Positions 7,945 through 17,093 of a stretch of DNA of 64,000 bases are shown here, piece by piece. The translations under genes and the position numbers were made by a program. The stretch spans positions 83,166 through 147,165 of the forward strand of contig MHAR01000012.1 in NCBI GenBank assembly GCA_001803045.1. The letters are read 5' to 3'. The notes under the pieces were generated by a model. That model saw only the letters and a list, made by a program, of their open reading frames with translations. It did no database searches and was not told where the DNA came from. Every line of letters begins with the position of its first letter. Position 1 is the stretch's first letter. The DNA is from Ignavibacteria bacterium RIFOXYB12_FULL_35_14 (GTDB lineage Bacteria; Bacteroidota; Ignavibacteria; Ignavibacteriales; Ignavibacteriaceae).

Positions 7945-9198
7945 TTATTTATCTGCTTCACCCATTACGGGATCGATGCTTCCGATGATAGCAACAACAT
8001 CTGAAACCATATATCCTTTCACAAGATGTGGAACAGACTGCAAATTATTGAACGAAGGTGATCTGATTTTACATTTCCACGGATGACCTTCACCTTTACT
8101 TACGAAATAAAATCCAAGTTCACCTTTTGGATTCTCAACGGCATGATATACTTCTCCGTCGGGCGGATTTATTCCAAAGTTAACTATCATAAAATCATGG
8201 ATCAGCTCTTCCATTTTGGAGTAAACTTCATGTTTTTTCGGAAGAACTTTTTTGGGTTGATTTGCTTGAACATCACCTTGAGGAATTTTATCCAAAATTT
8301 GTTTAACGATCTTGGCACTTTCCCTCATTTCATCTATCCTAACAAAATAACGAGCTAAGCAATCACCTTCAGTGTAAGTCGGGATCTTAAAATCCATTTC
8401 ATTATAAAATAAATACGGTTGGTAACGTCGTATATCATAGTCAACACCGCTGCCACGCAAACTTGGACCAGTCAACCCTAAGTCCAAAGCATCTTCTCCC
8501 GATATAACTCCAACACCTTCCAATCTATCAATGAAAATCCGATTAGCATTTAAAAGTTTTTCGCATTCTTCCAGATTTTCATCAAACTGATTTATGAACC
8601 ACTGAACTTTTGCTTTAGCTTCAGGCTGCATATCATTTGCAACACCGCCAATCCGGGTATAACTATTTGTGAATCGTGCACCGCAAATAATATCCCATAT
8701 ATCAAGAATTTTTTCTCGCTCTCTAATAGTCCACAAAAAAACAGTCAGCGCACCAACATCCATTGCCATTGAACCAACTGCAATTAAATGGGAAGCAATC
8801 CTCGAAAGTTCAGATATGAGCATTCGAATATATTGTGCTCTTGGAGGGGCTTGTATACCAGCCAGCTTCTCTACGGCTAATACCCATGCAACATTATTAC
8901 ATAATGGGGCTAAGTAATCTAATCGATCTGTATGCGGAATGAATTCATAGTAAGACATATTCTCAGCCATTTTCTCATATCCGCGATGTAAATAGCCAAG
9001 TTCAGGAACACAAGCAATAACAGTTTCACCATCAAGACGCAGAACGAGCCGCAAAACACCGTGAGTTGCCGGATGCTGCGGACCCATATTCAAAATCATT
9101 TCATTCTCAAGAGCATCATCACTAGACAGCCCGGCATCAGTTTTAAGTAACGCTTCTATAATTTTAGGATGAACCTCGTCTCTGTCTGCAATTTCCAT
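7945..9198 (-). CDS. nuoD: NADH-quinone oxidoreductase subunit D
   Basis: NuoD is the 49-kDa-type subunit that, with NuoB, forms the quinone pocket of complex I; it descends from the large subunit of NiFe hydrogenases. The 417 residues include the start of the conserved domain NMGPQHPATHGVLRL (about residues 36-50), the segment ELGYLHRGYEKMAE, and the C-terminal region IGSIDPVMGEADK, where the Asp-Pro-x-Met-Gly-Glu-x-Asp ending is standard. The first 30 residues are a poorly conserved extension. NuoC is a separate gene six bases upstream, so this genome does not have the fused NuoCD of enterobacteria. Confidence 0.95.
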   Translation of the reverse strand: MEIADRDEVHPKIIEALLKTDAGLSSDDALENEMILNMGPQHPATHGVLRLVLRLDGETVIACVPELGYLHRGYEKMAENMSYYEFIPHTDRLDYLAPLCNNVAWVLAVEKLAGIQAPPRAQYIRMLISELSRIASHLIAVGSMAMDVGALTVFLWTIREREKILDIWDIICGARFTNSYTRIGGVANDMQPEAKAKVQWFINQFDENLEECEKLLNANRIFIDRLEGVGVISGEDALDLGLTGPSLRGSGVDYDIRRYQPYLFYNEMDFKIPTYTEGDCLARYFVRIDEMRESAKIVKQILDKIPQGDVQANQPKKVLPKKHEVYSKMEELIHDFMIVNFGINPPDGEVYHAVENPKGELGFYFVSKGEGHPWKCKIRSPSFNNLQSVPHLVKGYMVSDVVAIIGSIDPVMGEADK

Positions 9199-9204
9199 AT
9201 TAAA

Positions 9205-9687
9205 TTATTTTTTTGGTAATGGTAAGGAACCAGGAATGCCTAGCACCGGAAAATCTTTTCTTAATGGATGATATTCAAATTCCTCAGGCATATACATTCT
9301 TCTTAAATCGGGATGGAAATTGAATGTGATACCGTACATATCATAAACTTCCCTCTCATGCCAATTTGCTGATCTCCAAACTGACGACACGGTATCTATG
9401 TTACAATCTGATTCATCCACATCTGCTTTAACAACCAACTGGAATTTATTTTTTAGAGAAAAGAGATGATACACAACAGTAAATCTATCTTTTCTTCTTG
9501 CCCAGTCAATCGCAGTTACATCTATACAATGAATAAATTTTAATTCGCTGTCATTCTTCAGTACTTTACAAACCTCAACAATATCTTTTTTTTGAACTTG
9601 AATAGTTAATTCATCTTTGAATTCAGAAGTCTCAACCTGAATATTTGGTAAACTTGCATTGAGTTGGTTTAGGATTATTTCTTTCAC
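9205..9687 (-). CDS. nuoC: NADH-quinone oxidoreductase subunit C
   Basis: NuoC (30-kDa-type subunit, 160 residues) is a structural part of the peripheral arm, between NuoB and NuoD. The diagnostic motif is seen as WHEREVYDMYGITFNFHPDL followed by RRMYMPEEFEYHPLRKDF, matching the complex I 30-kDa signature. The N-terminal 60 residues form the alpha/beta part. The spacing to nuoB (ten bases) and to nuoD (six bases) implies one transcript and translational coupling. Nothing unusual is seen. Confidence 0.95.
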   Translation of the reverse strand: MKEIILNQLNASLPNIQVETSEFKDELTIQVQKKDIVEVCKVLKNDSELKFIHCIDVTAIDWARRKDRFTVVYHLFSLKNKFQLVVKADVDESDCNIDTVSSVWRSANWHEREVYDMYGITFNFHPDLRRMYMPEEFEYHPLRKDFPVLGIPGSLPLPKK

Positions 9688-9697
9688 AATAATAATC

Positions 9698-10219
9698 TTA
9701 ATTATTTTGAATTACGTTAAGTTCAGACAGAGGTTTGTTCTGGAAGTCTCTTCCTTTTGTTCTTCCAATTTTTTCCTGGATTTGAATCAAGGCATTTAAA
9801 AGATTATCGGGACGTGGAGGACATCCGGCTAAATAAATATCGACTGGTAAGAACTGGTCTATTCCTTGCACAACCGGATATGATCTGTACATTCCGCCTG
9901 AAGAAGTGCATGCCCCCATTGCTATTACCCATTTTGGATCAGGCATTTGATCATATATTTTTTTCACTACATGAGACATTTTATAAGTCACAGTTCCCGC
10001 TACAATCATCAAATCGCATTGCCTTGGTGTGAATCTCATTACCTCAGATCCAAAACGAGCTATGTCATACTTCGGACCACCAACAGCCATCATTTCGATA
10101 GCACAGCATGAAATTCCCATTGGCATTGGCCATACAGAACTTTTTCGTGACCATGCGAGTAATGCATCTATTTTTGTTGTTAAAAATCCATCTTGAGTTA
10201 ATTTCGCTTCTAATCCCAT
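9698..10219 (-). CDS. nuoB: NADH-quinone oxidoreductase subunit B (cluster N2)
   Basis: NuoB binds the terminal [4Fe-4S] cluster N2 that passes electrons to quinone. The four ligands are visible: the tandem Cys38-Cys39 in ISCCAIEM, Cys104 in MGACTSSGG and Cys133 in AGCPPRPD. The protein has 173 residues, typical for the family. The start codon overlaps the end of nuoA by ten bases, so the two are translationally coupled. The C-terminal 25 residues are a charged tail of no clear role. Confidence 0.96.
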   Translation of the reverse strand: MGLEAKLTQDGFLTTKIDALLAWSRKSSVWPMPMGISCCAIEMMAVGGPKYDIARFGSEVMRFTPRQCDLMIVAGTVTYKMSHVVKKIYDQMPDPKWVIAMGACTSSGGMYRSYPVVQGIDQFLPVDIYLAGCPPRPDNLLNALIQIQEKIGRTKGRDFQNKPLSELNVIQNN

Positions 10220-10578
10220 TTGAAACCACCTTTTTTGTAAACGTAAAGATAACCTATTTCAAATATCACTAAAAAAATAAACATAGATATGAAGACAGAA
10301 ATTCCAAACTCATGGAATAATTTTTTGAACTGAACTGCCCATGGATAAACGAAGATTACTTCCAAATCAAAAATGATAAAAAGCATTGCTATCAGATAAT
10401 ATTTTATGGAGACTCGTTCCTTTGTGGTGCCAACGGGTTTCATACCACTTTCATAGGTGGAAAGTTTTTCAGTAGTTGGTCTTTGCGGTCCAAATATTAT
10501 CGAAGAAAGAACGGTTGCAACCCCAAACACTATGGCGATTCCAAGCACAATAAAAACCGGTAAATACTGCTCTAACAT
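10210..10578 (-). CDS. nuoA: NADH-quinone oxidoreductase subunit A
   Basis: NuoA is a small membrane subunit (122 residues) near the quinone pocket. Three hydrophobic helices are apparent (about residues 6-28, 62-84 and 90-112). The conserved loop after the first helix reads [10 protein letters not shown] and is followed by [18 protein letters not shown], whose FDLE acidic motif in helix 2 is the family hallmark. It is the first gene of the nuoA-F run. Its start faces the divergent FN3 lipoprotein gene at 10726 across about 150 AT-rich bases that should hold both promoters. Confidence 0.95.
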   Translation of the reverse strand: MLEQYLPVFIVLGIAIVFGVATVLSSIIFGPQRPTTEKLSTYESGMKPVGTTKERVSIKYYLIAMLFIIFDLEVIFVYPWAVQFKKLFHEFGISVFISMFIFLVIFEIGYLYVYKKGGFKWD

Positions 10579-10725
10579 TTATTTTATGATCAATTTTTGA
10601 TTTCAAAACTTATCCAAAAAATGACTGATTGTCAATTTAAACCCCTTGCATCTTTGCGAATTTAATGATGATTTTTGTTTAAATAATAAATATCATTGTG
10701 ATAAAAAGAATTCGTTAACTATTCG

Positions 10726-11757
10726 ATGCCGGAAAATTTCAGTTTTAGGACTTTATTCCTGTTTGATAAAATAAAATCTTGGTGGGTTATACTCATCTCT
10801 TTTTCGATGATATCTTCAATTATCTACATTGGATGCGAACGCCCAACTGATGCCAATCAAAAAGATGATGGAATTCCACCAGCAGTTCCAATTGGAGTTC
10901 AGATATCTTATACTTCTGATGGAGAAATATTAGTTGAGTGGCTTCCTAATTCCGAGATTGATTTGAGAGGTTACAACGTTTATCGTAAAACCAATAAAAC
11001 CGATTATATATTTTTAACATTCACACCAAACAGTTATTGGTTTGATGATTCATTAAGCTATGATGAAGAATATTCATATAGGATATCGGCAGTCGATATT
11101 TGGGGTGAAGAAAGTCAGAGATCCGCTGAAGTATCTGCTACTCCGCTCAATCGCTTTAATCCCAAAAAGCCAAGGTATATAACTATCAATGCAAGAAATT
11201 GGGAAGGAAGAATCTCTATAGTTCTTAGTTGGGAACCAAATAATGAAAGTGATGTTGCAGGTTTTAATATTTATCGAAGCTTGAGTTCTTCTTTTATTGC
11301 TGACAGCACTAATCTTGTTAGATTTACCAGTGATATTCAATTTGATGACACTTCCAGCATCTTATTCTATAAAGATTATTATTATAAAATTCGGGCTGTT
11401 GATAAGGGTGGATTAATGAGCGATGAAAGTGACTTGCTAACAGATCAGGTTTACGACATGGCTGAACAGGTCTTTCCATCTAACGATTCAATTGTTAATT
11501 ATTTTGACGATTTTTTAATTAAAACAATAAAAAAACCCGCAAATTATAGAATACTTGCTCAAACCAATGAATATTACGGAGAATTTTGGTCTACAGATTT
11601 TTCTTCCAGTATCGTTGATGATACCATCAAAGTTAAATTTAATCCTCCATATTTGTACCCGTTTGTTTACTATTATTGGCGTGTCATCACGTTCTCCAAT
11701 AATTCATCTTTACCAAACAGCATTTCACCTCTTTACAAATTCAAGGTTAAACCTTGA
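10726..11757 (+). CDS. FN3-domain lipoprotein
   Basis: The 343-residue product has an uncleaved-looking N-terminus of about 18 residues, then a hydrophobic stretch ending in a lipobox (SIIYIGC, Cys37), so it is probably a lipoprotein in the outer or inner membrane. Two fibronectin type III repeats follow, about 50-140 and 145-240; each carries the pattern W-(x)-DLRGYNVYR / W-(x)-DVAGFNIYR and a closing Y-Y-x-I-x-AVD. The last 100 residues may be a third, divergent beta domain. The gene overlaps the next by four bases, implying the two products are made together and perhaps act together. Ligand unknown; FN3 domains usually mediate protein or glycan contacts. Confidence 0.7.
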   Translation: MPENFSFRTLFLFDKIKSWWVILISFSMISSIIYIGCERPTDANQKDDGIPPAVPIGVQISYTSDGEILVEWLPNSEIDLRGYNVYRKTNKTDYIFLTFTPNSYWFDDSLSYDEEYSYRISAVDIWGEESQRSAEVSATPLNRFNPKKPRYITINARNWEGRISIVLSWEPNNESDVAGFNIYRSLSSSFIADSTNLVRFTSDIQFDDTSSILFYKDYYYKIRAVDKGGLMSDESDLLTDQVYDMAEQVFPSNDSIVNYFDDFLIKTIKKPANYRILAQTNEYYGEFWSTDFSSSIVDDTIKVKFNPPYLYPFVYYYWRVITFSNNSSLPNSISPLYKFKVKP

Positions 11758-13715
11758 GTTGTGATCAAAAAAAAATATTGACTGATCTTATCAGTAACAC
11801 TAATCGACCTTATTTTTACAGAACTTACGAAATTCTTTTTATTCTTATTTTCTTCTCACAAATTTCTTATTCACAAACAACAGATAGCTTAGAGCTTATT
11901 CGAAGCACAAATTTAGGAAACTTTTTAACCACCAGGTTTATTAAGCAGCTAAGCACTCATAATCTTAATACTCGGTTTGATATTTCGAAAACATGGGGTG
12001 ATTTCGATATTCGTCTAAACGAAAATTTCAACTCAACATTTGTCAGATCAATTGAAAAAAGTATTAGAGACGAACAACAGTTAACATTACAAACTAAATA
12101 TAGGATTATTCCGGAGACAAATTTAGGAATTGGATTAAGCAGCAGCATTTTTTCCGACAGCAGAAAAATTGGGATAAACCAGGCATCGGCAAACCAAGTA
12201 TTTCTCTTTTCAAGGATTGAACCCAACGATAATTTTTACTTAGCGCCTTTTCTCGGTTACATGAATAATAAACAAGTGCTGAATGACGATAATGGTTTAC
12301 TATACGGTACAGAAGCTCAGTTAAATAATTCTAGAATTTCCGATTTAATTATTTCTTCCGATATCAAGTTTCGTAATGAGGACATTTCACCAAGAAAAAA
12401 TACAATCAGGCATTACGATCTCCGGCTGAACAGCGAATTCACAAACGATGTATCGAATATCGTAAGCGCTAGTTATTCACAAAACCGAAAAGATTTTTAT
12501 TTTGAAGCCGATTCTATCACATCACAAGAGTTCAATGTTGCCAACAATATTCAAAGCCGGATTGAAACAAGCTACCTCATTCAAGATAGCCTGCACTACA
12601 ATAATTTATTTAGTATGTTTTCCTTGGATGTTGCTGGAATAGTAAATTGGAGAAAAGTCGAGAGAGATACGAGATACAAATCTATCCAAAATGCAACATC
12701 ATCAATTTTTGACACTGAAATAAATGAATTAAAATTAGACTTTGAATCAATGCTAAGTTATGAATCAAGAAATTTCAATGGATTGCTTCGCTTACTTTAT
12801 TCTGAACGTGATGAAAAAAACCTAGCAAAAAGATTACCTCTGGTATCAGAAAATCTTTACCAGGATCGCTTGCAGCTTGAAGGAAGAAAAAATAATAACT
12901 CAATCCGGGCTTCACTTTCATTCCTTGGAAATTTAAGGTTATCTCAGTCGGATCAATTTTATATCAGCGTTCTGCATAACAAGCTAAGATACGATACACC
13001 AAGTAAGGATAATTTTGATGACCGTGATGAACTTCTCTCAATCGTTAGGTTACGTTATACCAGGCAATTCACCCCATTTTTTGAGGGATTTATAAATACG
13101 GAAGGAACCTATAATCAGACGGTTTATATCTTCTCACAAAAAAGTTCTAACAACAACATCAACAGGATATTAAAGCTTGCCGCCGGCGGTTCTTACAGAG
13201 GAGCTAATTTGACTTCAGTGAATAGCTTTGAGGTCTCTGCAAATTACACGGTATATGATTTCCAGGATTTGAATCCGAACATCAAAAGCTACTCCTTTAG
13301 ACAATTCACCGCATCTGACTCAACTAATTACCTGTTTAATAAAAAATTAAAACTTTCATTATATGGTTATGTTAAGTTATCCGAACAAGGCGATTTGCAA
13401 TGGAATGAATTTACATCCCGTCCCACGAGATATCTTCAAGAAATATATTGCGAACCACGGCTGACGGTTGCATACAGCATAATTCAATACTCTTTAGGAA
13501 TAAGATATTTTTCGCTATCTACATTTAATTTTAAATCGAATAATAAGTTCTTAGATTCAGAATTCAGAAGTGTTGGACCAATTACCGAAATATTGATAGC
13601 TAATAGCGCCAGCCTCTTCCTTAAAATCTACGGATGGTATGAATTTATAACAATAGACAGCAGCTTTAAAAAAGAACAAACAAACTTAAATGTAGAGATG
13701 ACCTGGAGTTTTTAG
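11754..13715 (+). CDS. Probable outer-membrane beta-barrel protein
   Basis: I do not recognise a named family. The 653 residues begin with a likely signal peptide (ILFILIFFSQISYSQ) preceded by about 25 polar residues. The rest is rich in alternating polar and hydrophobic residues with many aromatic positions, and it ends LNVEMTWSF, a terminal Phe with alternating hydrophobics as in barrels inserted by BamA. The start at 11754 is TTG, overlapping the upstream stop; a second TTG a few codons on is also possible and would place the signal peptide closer to the N-terminus. Translational coupling to the FN3 lipoprotein suggests a lipoprotein-barrel pair. Confidence 0.55.
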   Translation: MSCDQKKILTDLISNTNRPYFYRTYEILFILIFFSQISYSQTTDSLELIRSTNLGNFLTTRFIKQLSTHNLNTRFDISKTWGDFDIRLNENFNSTFVRSIEKSIRDEQQLTLQTKYRIIPETNLGIGLSSSIFSDSRKIGINQASANQVFLFSRIEPNDNFYLAPFLGYMNNKQVLNDDNGLLYGTEAQLNNSRISDLIISSDIKFRNEDISPRKNTIRHYDLRLNSEFTNDVSNIVSASYSQNRKDFYFEADSITSQEFNVANNIQSRIETSYLIQDSLHYNNLFSMFSLDVAGIVNWRKVERDTRYKSIQNATSSIFDTEINELKLDFESMLSYESRNFNGLLRLLYSERDEKNLAKRLPLVSENLYQDRLQLEGRKNNNSIRASLSFLGNLRLSQSDQFYISVLHNKLRYDTPSKDNFDDRDELLSIVRLRYTRQFTPFFEGFINTEGTYNQTVYIFSQKSSNNNINRILKLAAGGSYRGANLTSVNSFEVSANYTVYDFQDLNPNIKSYSFRQFTASDSTNYLFNKKLKLSLYGYVKLSEQGDLQWNEFTSRPTRYLQEIYCEPRLTVAYSIIQYSLGIRYFSLSTFNFKSNNKFLDSEFRSVGPITEILIANSASLFLKIYGWYEFITIDSSFKKEQTNLNVEMTWSF

Positions 13716-13760
13716 GTTCGATGATTTTTAGTATTTTGATGGCTCAAAAATGGATATAAA

Positions 13761-14183
13761 TTGGCAGAAGAAAATTATTCTCTAGAAATCGAAAGTAATC
13801 CTAATAATCTTATAACTGTTGAGGAGTTTGTAAATTATTTTGCAAAGAATATCGGCATTCCGGAAGCTAGAATGAACGGGTTAATGTTATCGGTTACAGA
13901 GGCAACAACTAATGCTATCAAGCATGCCAATAAATGCGACGAAAGTAAGCGTGTAAAAATCAATGTTAAAGTTGAAGATGGTAAGGTTATTATATCGGTA
14001 ATAGATGAAGGAGTTGGTTTTGATCCTTTGAAAATTCCAGATCCTACCGAACCGGAAAATTTATTGAAAGATTCCGGACGAGGAGTTTACCTAATGAAAT
14101 TTTACATGGACGATTTAAAATATAACGTCACTCCGACCGGTACTGAAACAATTTTAGTGCTCAATTTGAATAAGCAAGCTTAG
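13761..14183 (+). CDS. RsbW-like anti-sigma factor / serine-protein kinase (HATPase)
   Basis: The 140-residue protein is a lone GHKL ATPase domain of the RsbW/SpoIIAB type, which binds a sigma factor and phosphorylates an anti-anti-sigma partner. The N box is SVTEATTNAIKHAN (Glu47, Asn51), the G1 box IDEGVGFDP (Asp82) and the G2 box SGRGVYLMK (about 105-113). The start is TTG at 13761. No STAS-domain partner or sigma gene is in the window, so the regulon is unknown. It follows the beta-barrel gene by about 45 bases on the same strand and may share its transcript. Confidence 0.8.
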   Translation: MAEENYSLEIESNPNNLITVEEFVNYFAKNIGIPEARMNGLMLSVTEATTNAIKHANKCDESKRVKINVKVEDGKVIISVIDEGVGFDPLKIPDPTEPENLLKDSGRGVYLMKFYMDDLKYNVTPTGTETILVLNLNKQA

Positions 14184-14365
14184 CAGTTTCTTCCACTTCC
14201 TTCCCTAACCTTAGCAATCTAGAATCACCTCTAATGCCTTAACCTTACTGTCTTCTTATGAAACACTAATTGAAATAGAAATTACATTTATGCTGATAAG
14301 GTTGAAACGCTTAATGGCAATCTGAGTCACTAAAGTTAAATAATTTGATAAATCTCCTCAGTTAA
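14184..14365. other. Gene-free stretch before the palindromes
   Basis: The gap between the RsbW-like gene and mdh runs 14184-14578. Its first half holds no reading frame I can support and no convincing terminator. A loose inverted pair (taaccttac near 14240 and gataaggttg near 14296) is noted but weak. The second half contains a family B and a family A palindrome, listed separately, and the mdh leader. Confidence 0.5.
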
Positions 14366-14416
14366 CTAACCCAGTTTCTCACGATGGCAATATGCAATTC
14401 TAAGAAACTGGGTTAG
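14366..14416. repeat. Family B palindromic repeat, copy 1
   Basis: Arms ctaacccagtttct (14366-14379) and agaaactgggttag (14403-14416) are perfect inverse complements around a 23-base loop. The core AACCCAGTT is shared with copies at 15562, 32434, 35796 and 56550. It lies nine bases from a family A palindrome. Confidence 0.8.
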
Positions 14417-14424
14417 TAGTTTTT

Positions 14425-14477
14425 AGATATGCCAGATTTTAGCAGACGATCTAAGCGAAGCCAAATCTGGCATATCT
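14425..14477. repeat. Family A palindromic repeat, copy 2
   Basis: The arms agatatgccagattt (14425-14439) and its reverse complement (14463-14477) are identical to those at 5922 and 20886, while the 23-base loop differs. It sits about 100 bases before mdh, immediately after a family B element. Conserved arms with free loops indicate selection or recent spread of the arm sequence itself. Confidence 0.85.
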
Positions 14478-14578
14478 ATTTGAACTCAACTTCTTTACTT
14501 TGAATTGGTTTCATTCATAATTATTTTAAATATGAGTGTTTTAAAATTAACCACAAAACAATCATAGGGAGAATTATC

Positions 14579-15544
14579 ATGTCTAGAAAAAAAATTGCTA
14601 TCATCGGCGGGGGACAAATCGGAGGCGTCCTCACTCAACTAATTGCTCAAAAACAACTTGGAGATGTCGTTCTATTCGATATAGTCCAGGATATGCCGCA
14701 AGGAAAAACTCTTGATATTGCCGAAGCTGCACGTGTTGATCTTTTTGATGTAAATATTAAAGGAACCAACGATTATCAAGATATTAGCGGAGCTGACATT
14801 ATCATTATCACTGCAGGTTTGCCAAGAAAACCCGGTATGAGCCGTGATGATTTGCTTACCACAAATGCTCAGATTATGAAAACCGTTGCAGAAAATATTA
14901 AGAAGTTCGCTCCAAATTCAATCGCAATTATCATCTCTAATCCTCTTGATGCAATGGTAACCTTATTCACTAAAGTAACAGGATTTCCAACCAACCGAGT
15001 TGTTGGACAAGCGGGCATTCTCGATTCCTCACGCTTTGCGACTTTTATTGCCTGGGAACTTGGAGTTTCGGTAAAAGATATCAATGCGTTGGTTTTAGGC
15101 GGACACGGAGATACAATGGTTCCAATTGTAAGATATGCAAATGTTAATGGAATTCCTGTTATGGAACTACTTGAGAAAAAATATAATGACAAAACAAAAG
15201 CTAAAGAAGTTATGACTGCTCTCGTTGAGAGAACAAAACAAGCCGGCGGTGAAGTTGTGAAATTATTAAAAACCGGATCAGCATTTTACTCCCCCTCCTC
15301 CTCTGCAATTGCGATGACTGAAGCTATTATTTATGATGAAAAAAGAGTATTACCTGTCTGTGCTTACCTAAATGGCGAATATGGAGTGAAAGGTTACTTC
15401 GTTGGTGTTCCCGCTGTCTTGGGAGCTAATGGAGTTGAAAAGATCATTGAATTTGCTTTGAATGAAGAAGAACAATCGCTGCTCAATAATTCGGTGAATG
15501 CCGTTAAATCTCTCGTAGTTGATATGGAGAGGTTGGGATTTTAA
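14579..15544 (+). CDS. mdh: Malate dehydrogenase
   Basis: The 321-residue enzyme interconverts malate and oxaloacetate with NAD in the TCA cycle. The Rossmann motif is IIGGGQIGG (about residues 8-16) with the NAD-specific Asp in VVLFDIVQD. Substrate arginines are in [13 protein letters not shown]; the Arg in the PRKPG segment is what separates malate from lactate dehydrogenases. The catalytic His is in [11 protein letters not shown] strong Shine-Dalgarno GGGAGA precedes the ATG. Length and motifs match the LDH-like MDH group found in Bacteroidota and Chlorobi. It is monocistronic and followed by a family B palindrome that probably ends the transcript. Confidence 0.96.
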   Translation: MSRKKIAIIGGGQIGGVLTQLIAQKQLGDVVLFDIVQDMPQGKTLDIAEAARVDLFDVNIKGTNDYQDISGADIIIITAGLPRKPGMSRDDLLTTNAQIMKTVAENIKKFAPNSIAIIISNPLDAMVTLFTKVTGFPTNRVVGQAGILDSSRFATFIAWELGVSVKDINALVLGGHGDTMVPIVRYANVNGIPVMELLEKKYNDKTKAKEVMTALVERTKQAGGEVVKLLKTGSAFYSPSSSAIAMTEAIIYDEKRVLPVCAYLNGEYGVKGYFVGVPAVLGANGVEKIIEFALNEEEQSLLNNSVNAVKSLVVDMERLGF

Positions 15545-15561
15545 GACTATTGTATTTATTT

Positions 15562-15615
15562 ACGAACCCAATTTCTTCACTATAAAAATTCCGTATGTCA
15601 AGAAATTGGGTTTGT
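15562..15615. repeat. Family B palindromic repeat, copy 2 (possible mdh terminator)
   Basis: Arms aacccaatttctt (15565-15577) and aagaaattgggtt (15600-15612) enclose 22 bases, and the right arm is followed by tgtttgtgttt, a fair U-rich run. It lies 20 bases after the mdh stop. This copy carries AATTT where others have AGTTC, with matching changes in both arms, so the pairing is kept. Confidence 0.75.
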
Positions 15616-15689
15616 TTGTGTTTAAAAGATTGTGATCAGATTTACTAGACATTTACTTTTCCTCTTTAGTTTTATGTTTTTGAAACTAG

Positions 15690-15941
15690 ATGAAATTGGA
15701 GTTCCACTTGGATAAAAGTAAAATATATCCGTGTGTTTATACAAGTACAACATTTGGGAAAGGTGTCCTACACTTAGATAATGGAAATGGTAAGCCTTGT
15801 TGCGGGCACAGAAAATATGCTGTAAAAAAGTGGTATAAACAGAATTCGTTTCCAGAATGTATAAGGTGCGCACTTAAACAACCTGATTTAGAATTAAGAA
15901 AAGAAATTTTAGATATACAATGTAACAAAACAGCCATATAA
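15690..15941 (+). CDS. Small Cys-rich cassette protein, possible zinc binder
   Basis: An 83-residue protein of no family I recognise. Cysteines and a histidine are arranged as Cys37-Cys38-x-His40 and Cys57-x2-Cys60, a plausible zinc site. The remaining sequence is basic and charged. It is the first of three unrelated genes on the same strand, and its TAA stop overlaps the first conserved box of the attC-like repeat that follows. This tight join of stop codon and repeat is typical of integron cassettes. No ribosome-binding site is evident, which is also common in cassettes. Function unknown. Confidence 0.5.
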   Translation: MKLEFHLDKSKIYPCVYTSTTFGKGVLHLDNGNGKPCCGHRKYAVKKWYKQNSFPECIRCALKQPDLELRKEILDIQCNKTAI

Positions 15942-16124
15942 CTCGCGTCTCAGCCCGCCCGCTTTTTCAAAACGGTCGTAGTGAGTTTTTCGGGTTTGGT
16001 TTTTCAAAGTAAGTTGTTCTTAAAAGTGTGATTGTAATACAAAACTGATTTATAAAAATAATGTTGCGTTGACTTTTGCTGCATTGTCGTTTTGGGCGGC
16101 GGGCTAAACGCAACTACATTATAC
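15936..16124 (+). other. attC-like recombination site 1
   Basis: The block opens with ATATAAC (15936-15942) and closes with ATTATAC (16118-16124), near matches to the R'' (RYYYAAC) and R' (GTTRRRY) boxes of integron attC sites. Just inside, GCGTCTCAGCCCGCC on the left pairs with the inverse of GGCGGGCTAAACGC on the right, giving the second stem. The inner part shares long runs with attC-like site 2, for example ATTTATAAA and GCTGCATTG. At 189 bp it is long for attC. Identification is from layout and pairing; a covariance-model score is needed. Confidence 0.6.
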
Positions 16125-16133
16125 GGTAATATA

Positions 16134-17087
16134 ATGGGTTCTCCCAAAAAGCAACATTTTGTATCGCAATTTATTCTTCGGAATTTCTCAATTGATAATA
16201 AAGACCAATTATGGGTTTACGATAAGTGGGAAGAAAAAGAATATAAATCTTCAATTCGTGATTCTGCCAGTGAAAATTATTTTTATGAATTTAGTAAAGA
16301 TGAAAATCAAACTAATACTGAGCTTAAATTGTCACGACTAGAATCAGATTGTAAATCGATCTTTAAAAAGATTATCGAAGAAAAAAGTATAAAAAGCTTA
16401 ACTAACGTAGAACATTTAATGATTTGTTTATTCAGTGCTGTGCAATATTTACGAACGAACAAGTCAAGAGAACTAATTGAACAAATGAATAAAGGACTCG
16501 TTGATAAAGTTCTGGAGAGGAGAAACCTTATCGATGATTTTGAAAAAATAATGAATCTTTCCAAAGATGAGATTAGAGATATTAGCATTATTGAACTTAA
16601 TAGTTCTGCTGGGAAATTAGCACCTTATTTTGTTGAGAAAGAGTTTGCCTTAGCTGAATCCCTATCGGATGAATATTTCTATATTTCTGACAATCCAATT
16701 ACTTTATATAATCATTTGCCTCGTCCTTTCAGAGGGAACTTGGGATTGAAGCTAAAGGGAATAGAAATCCAATTCCCAATATCTTCTAAATTATGTATTG
16801 TATTTATGTGTCCAGATGTTGTTAATGAAGTTCGATTAAGTATTGCGAAAGCAAATTCATATAAAGAATGCCCCGTTGACATGAGGGTAGCAGAAGAGTA
16901 TTTAGCATTATTTGATGATTGCATCTGCGCCAAATTCACAAGAGAAAATGTCGAATATCATAACTCTCTTCAAGTCAATCAATCATCAAGATATATTTAT
17001 AGTTGCACAAATAATTTTGATCTTGTAAAAGATATGATAAAATCAGATCCAGAATTAAAGAATCCTAAAAGAATTGATTTCTTCTGA
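16134..17087 (+). CDS. DUF4238 family protein
   Basis: The N-terminus KKQHFVSQFILRNF (residues 4-17) is the signature of DUF4238, a widespread family of unknown function often found in accessory regions and near defence genes. The following WVYDKW and the central segments (DNPITLY at about 190) also fit. I start at the ATG 16134, giving 317 residues; the frame stays open 14 codons further back, but those lie inside the attC-like repeat. No signal peptide or membrane span is seen, so it is cytoplasmic. It is the second gene of the cassette series, flanked on both sides by attC-like sites. Confidence 0.75.
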   Translation: MGSPKKQHFVSQFILRNFSIDNKDQLWVYDKWEEKEYKSSIRDSASENYFYEFSKDENQTNTELKLSRLESDCKSIFKKIIEEKSIKSLTNVEHLMICLFSAVQYLRTNKSRELIEQMNKGLVDKVLERRNLIDDFEKIMNLSKDEIRDISIIELNSSAGKLAPYFVEKEFALAESLSDEYFYISDNPITLYNHLPRPFRGNLGLKLKGIEIQFPISSKLCIVFMCPDVVNEVRLSIAKANSYKECPVDMRVAEEYLALFDDCICAKFTRENVEYHNSLQVNQSSRYIYSCTNNFDLVKDMIKSDPELKNPKRIDFF

Positions 17088-17093
17088 TATACC

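Noticed and set aside
15622..15937. Minus-strand frames opposite the first cassette gene
   Set aside because: They are antisense to a frame whose stop codon fits the repeat boundary and whose strand agrees with the other cassettes.
16092..16133. N-terminal extension of the DUF4238 gene
   Set aside because: These 14 codons lie inside the attC-like repeat; the family motif begins right after the ATG at 16134.
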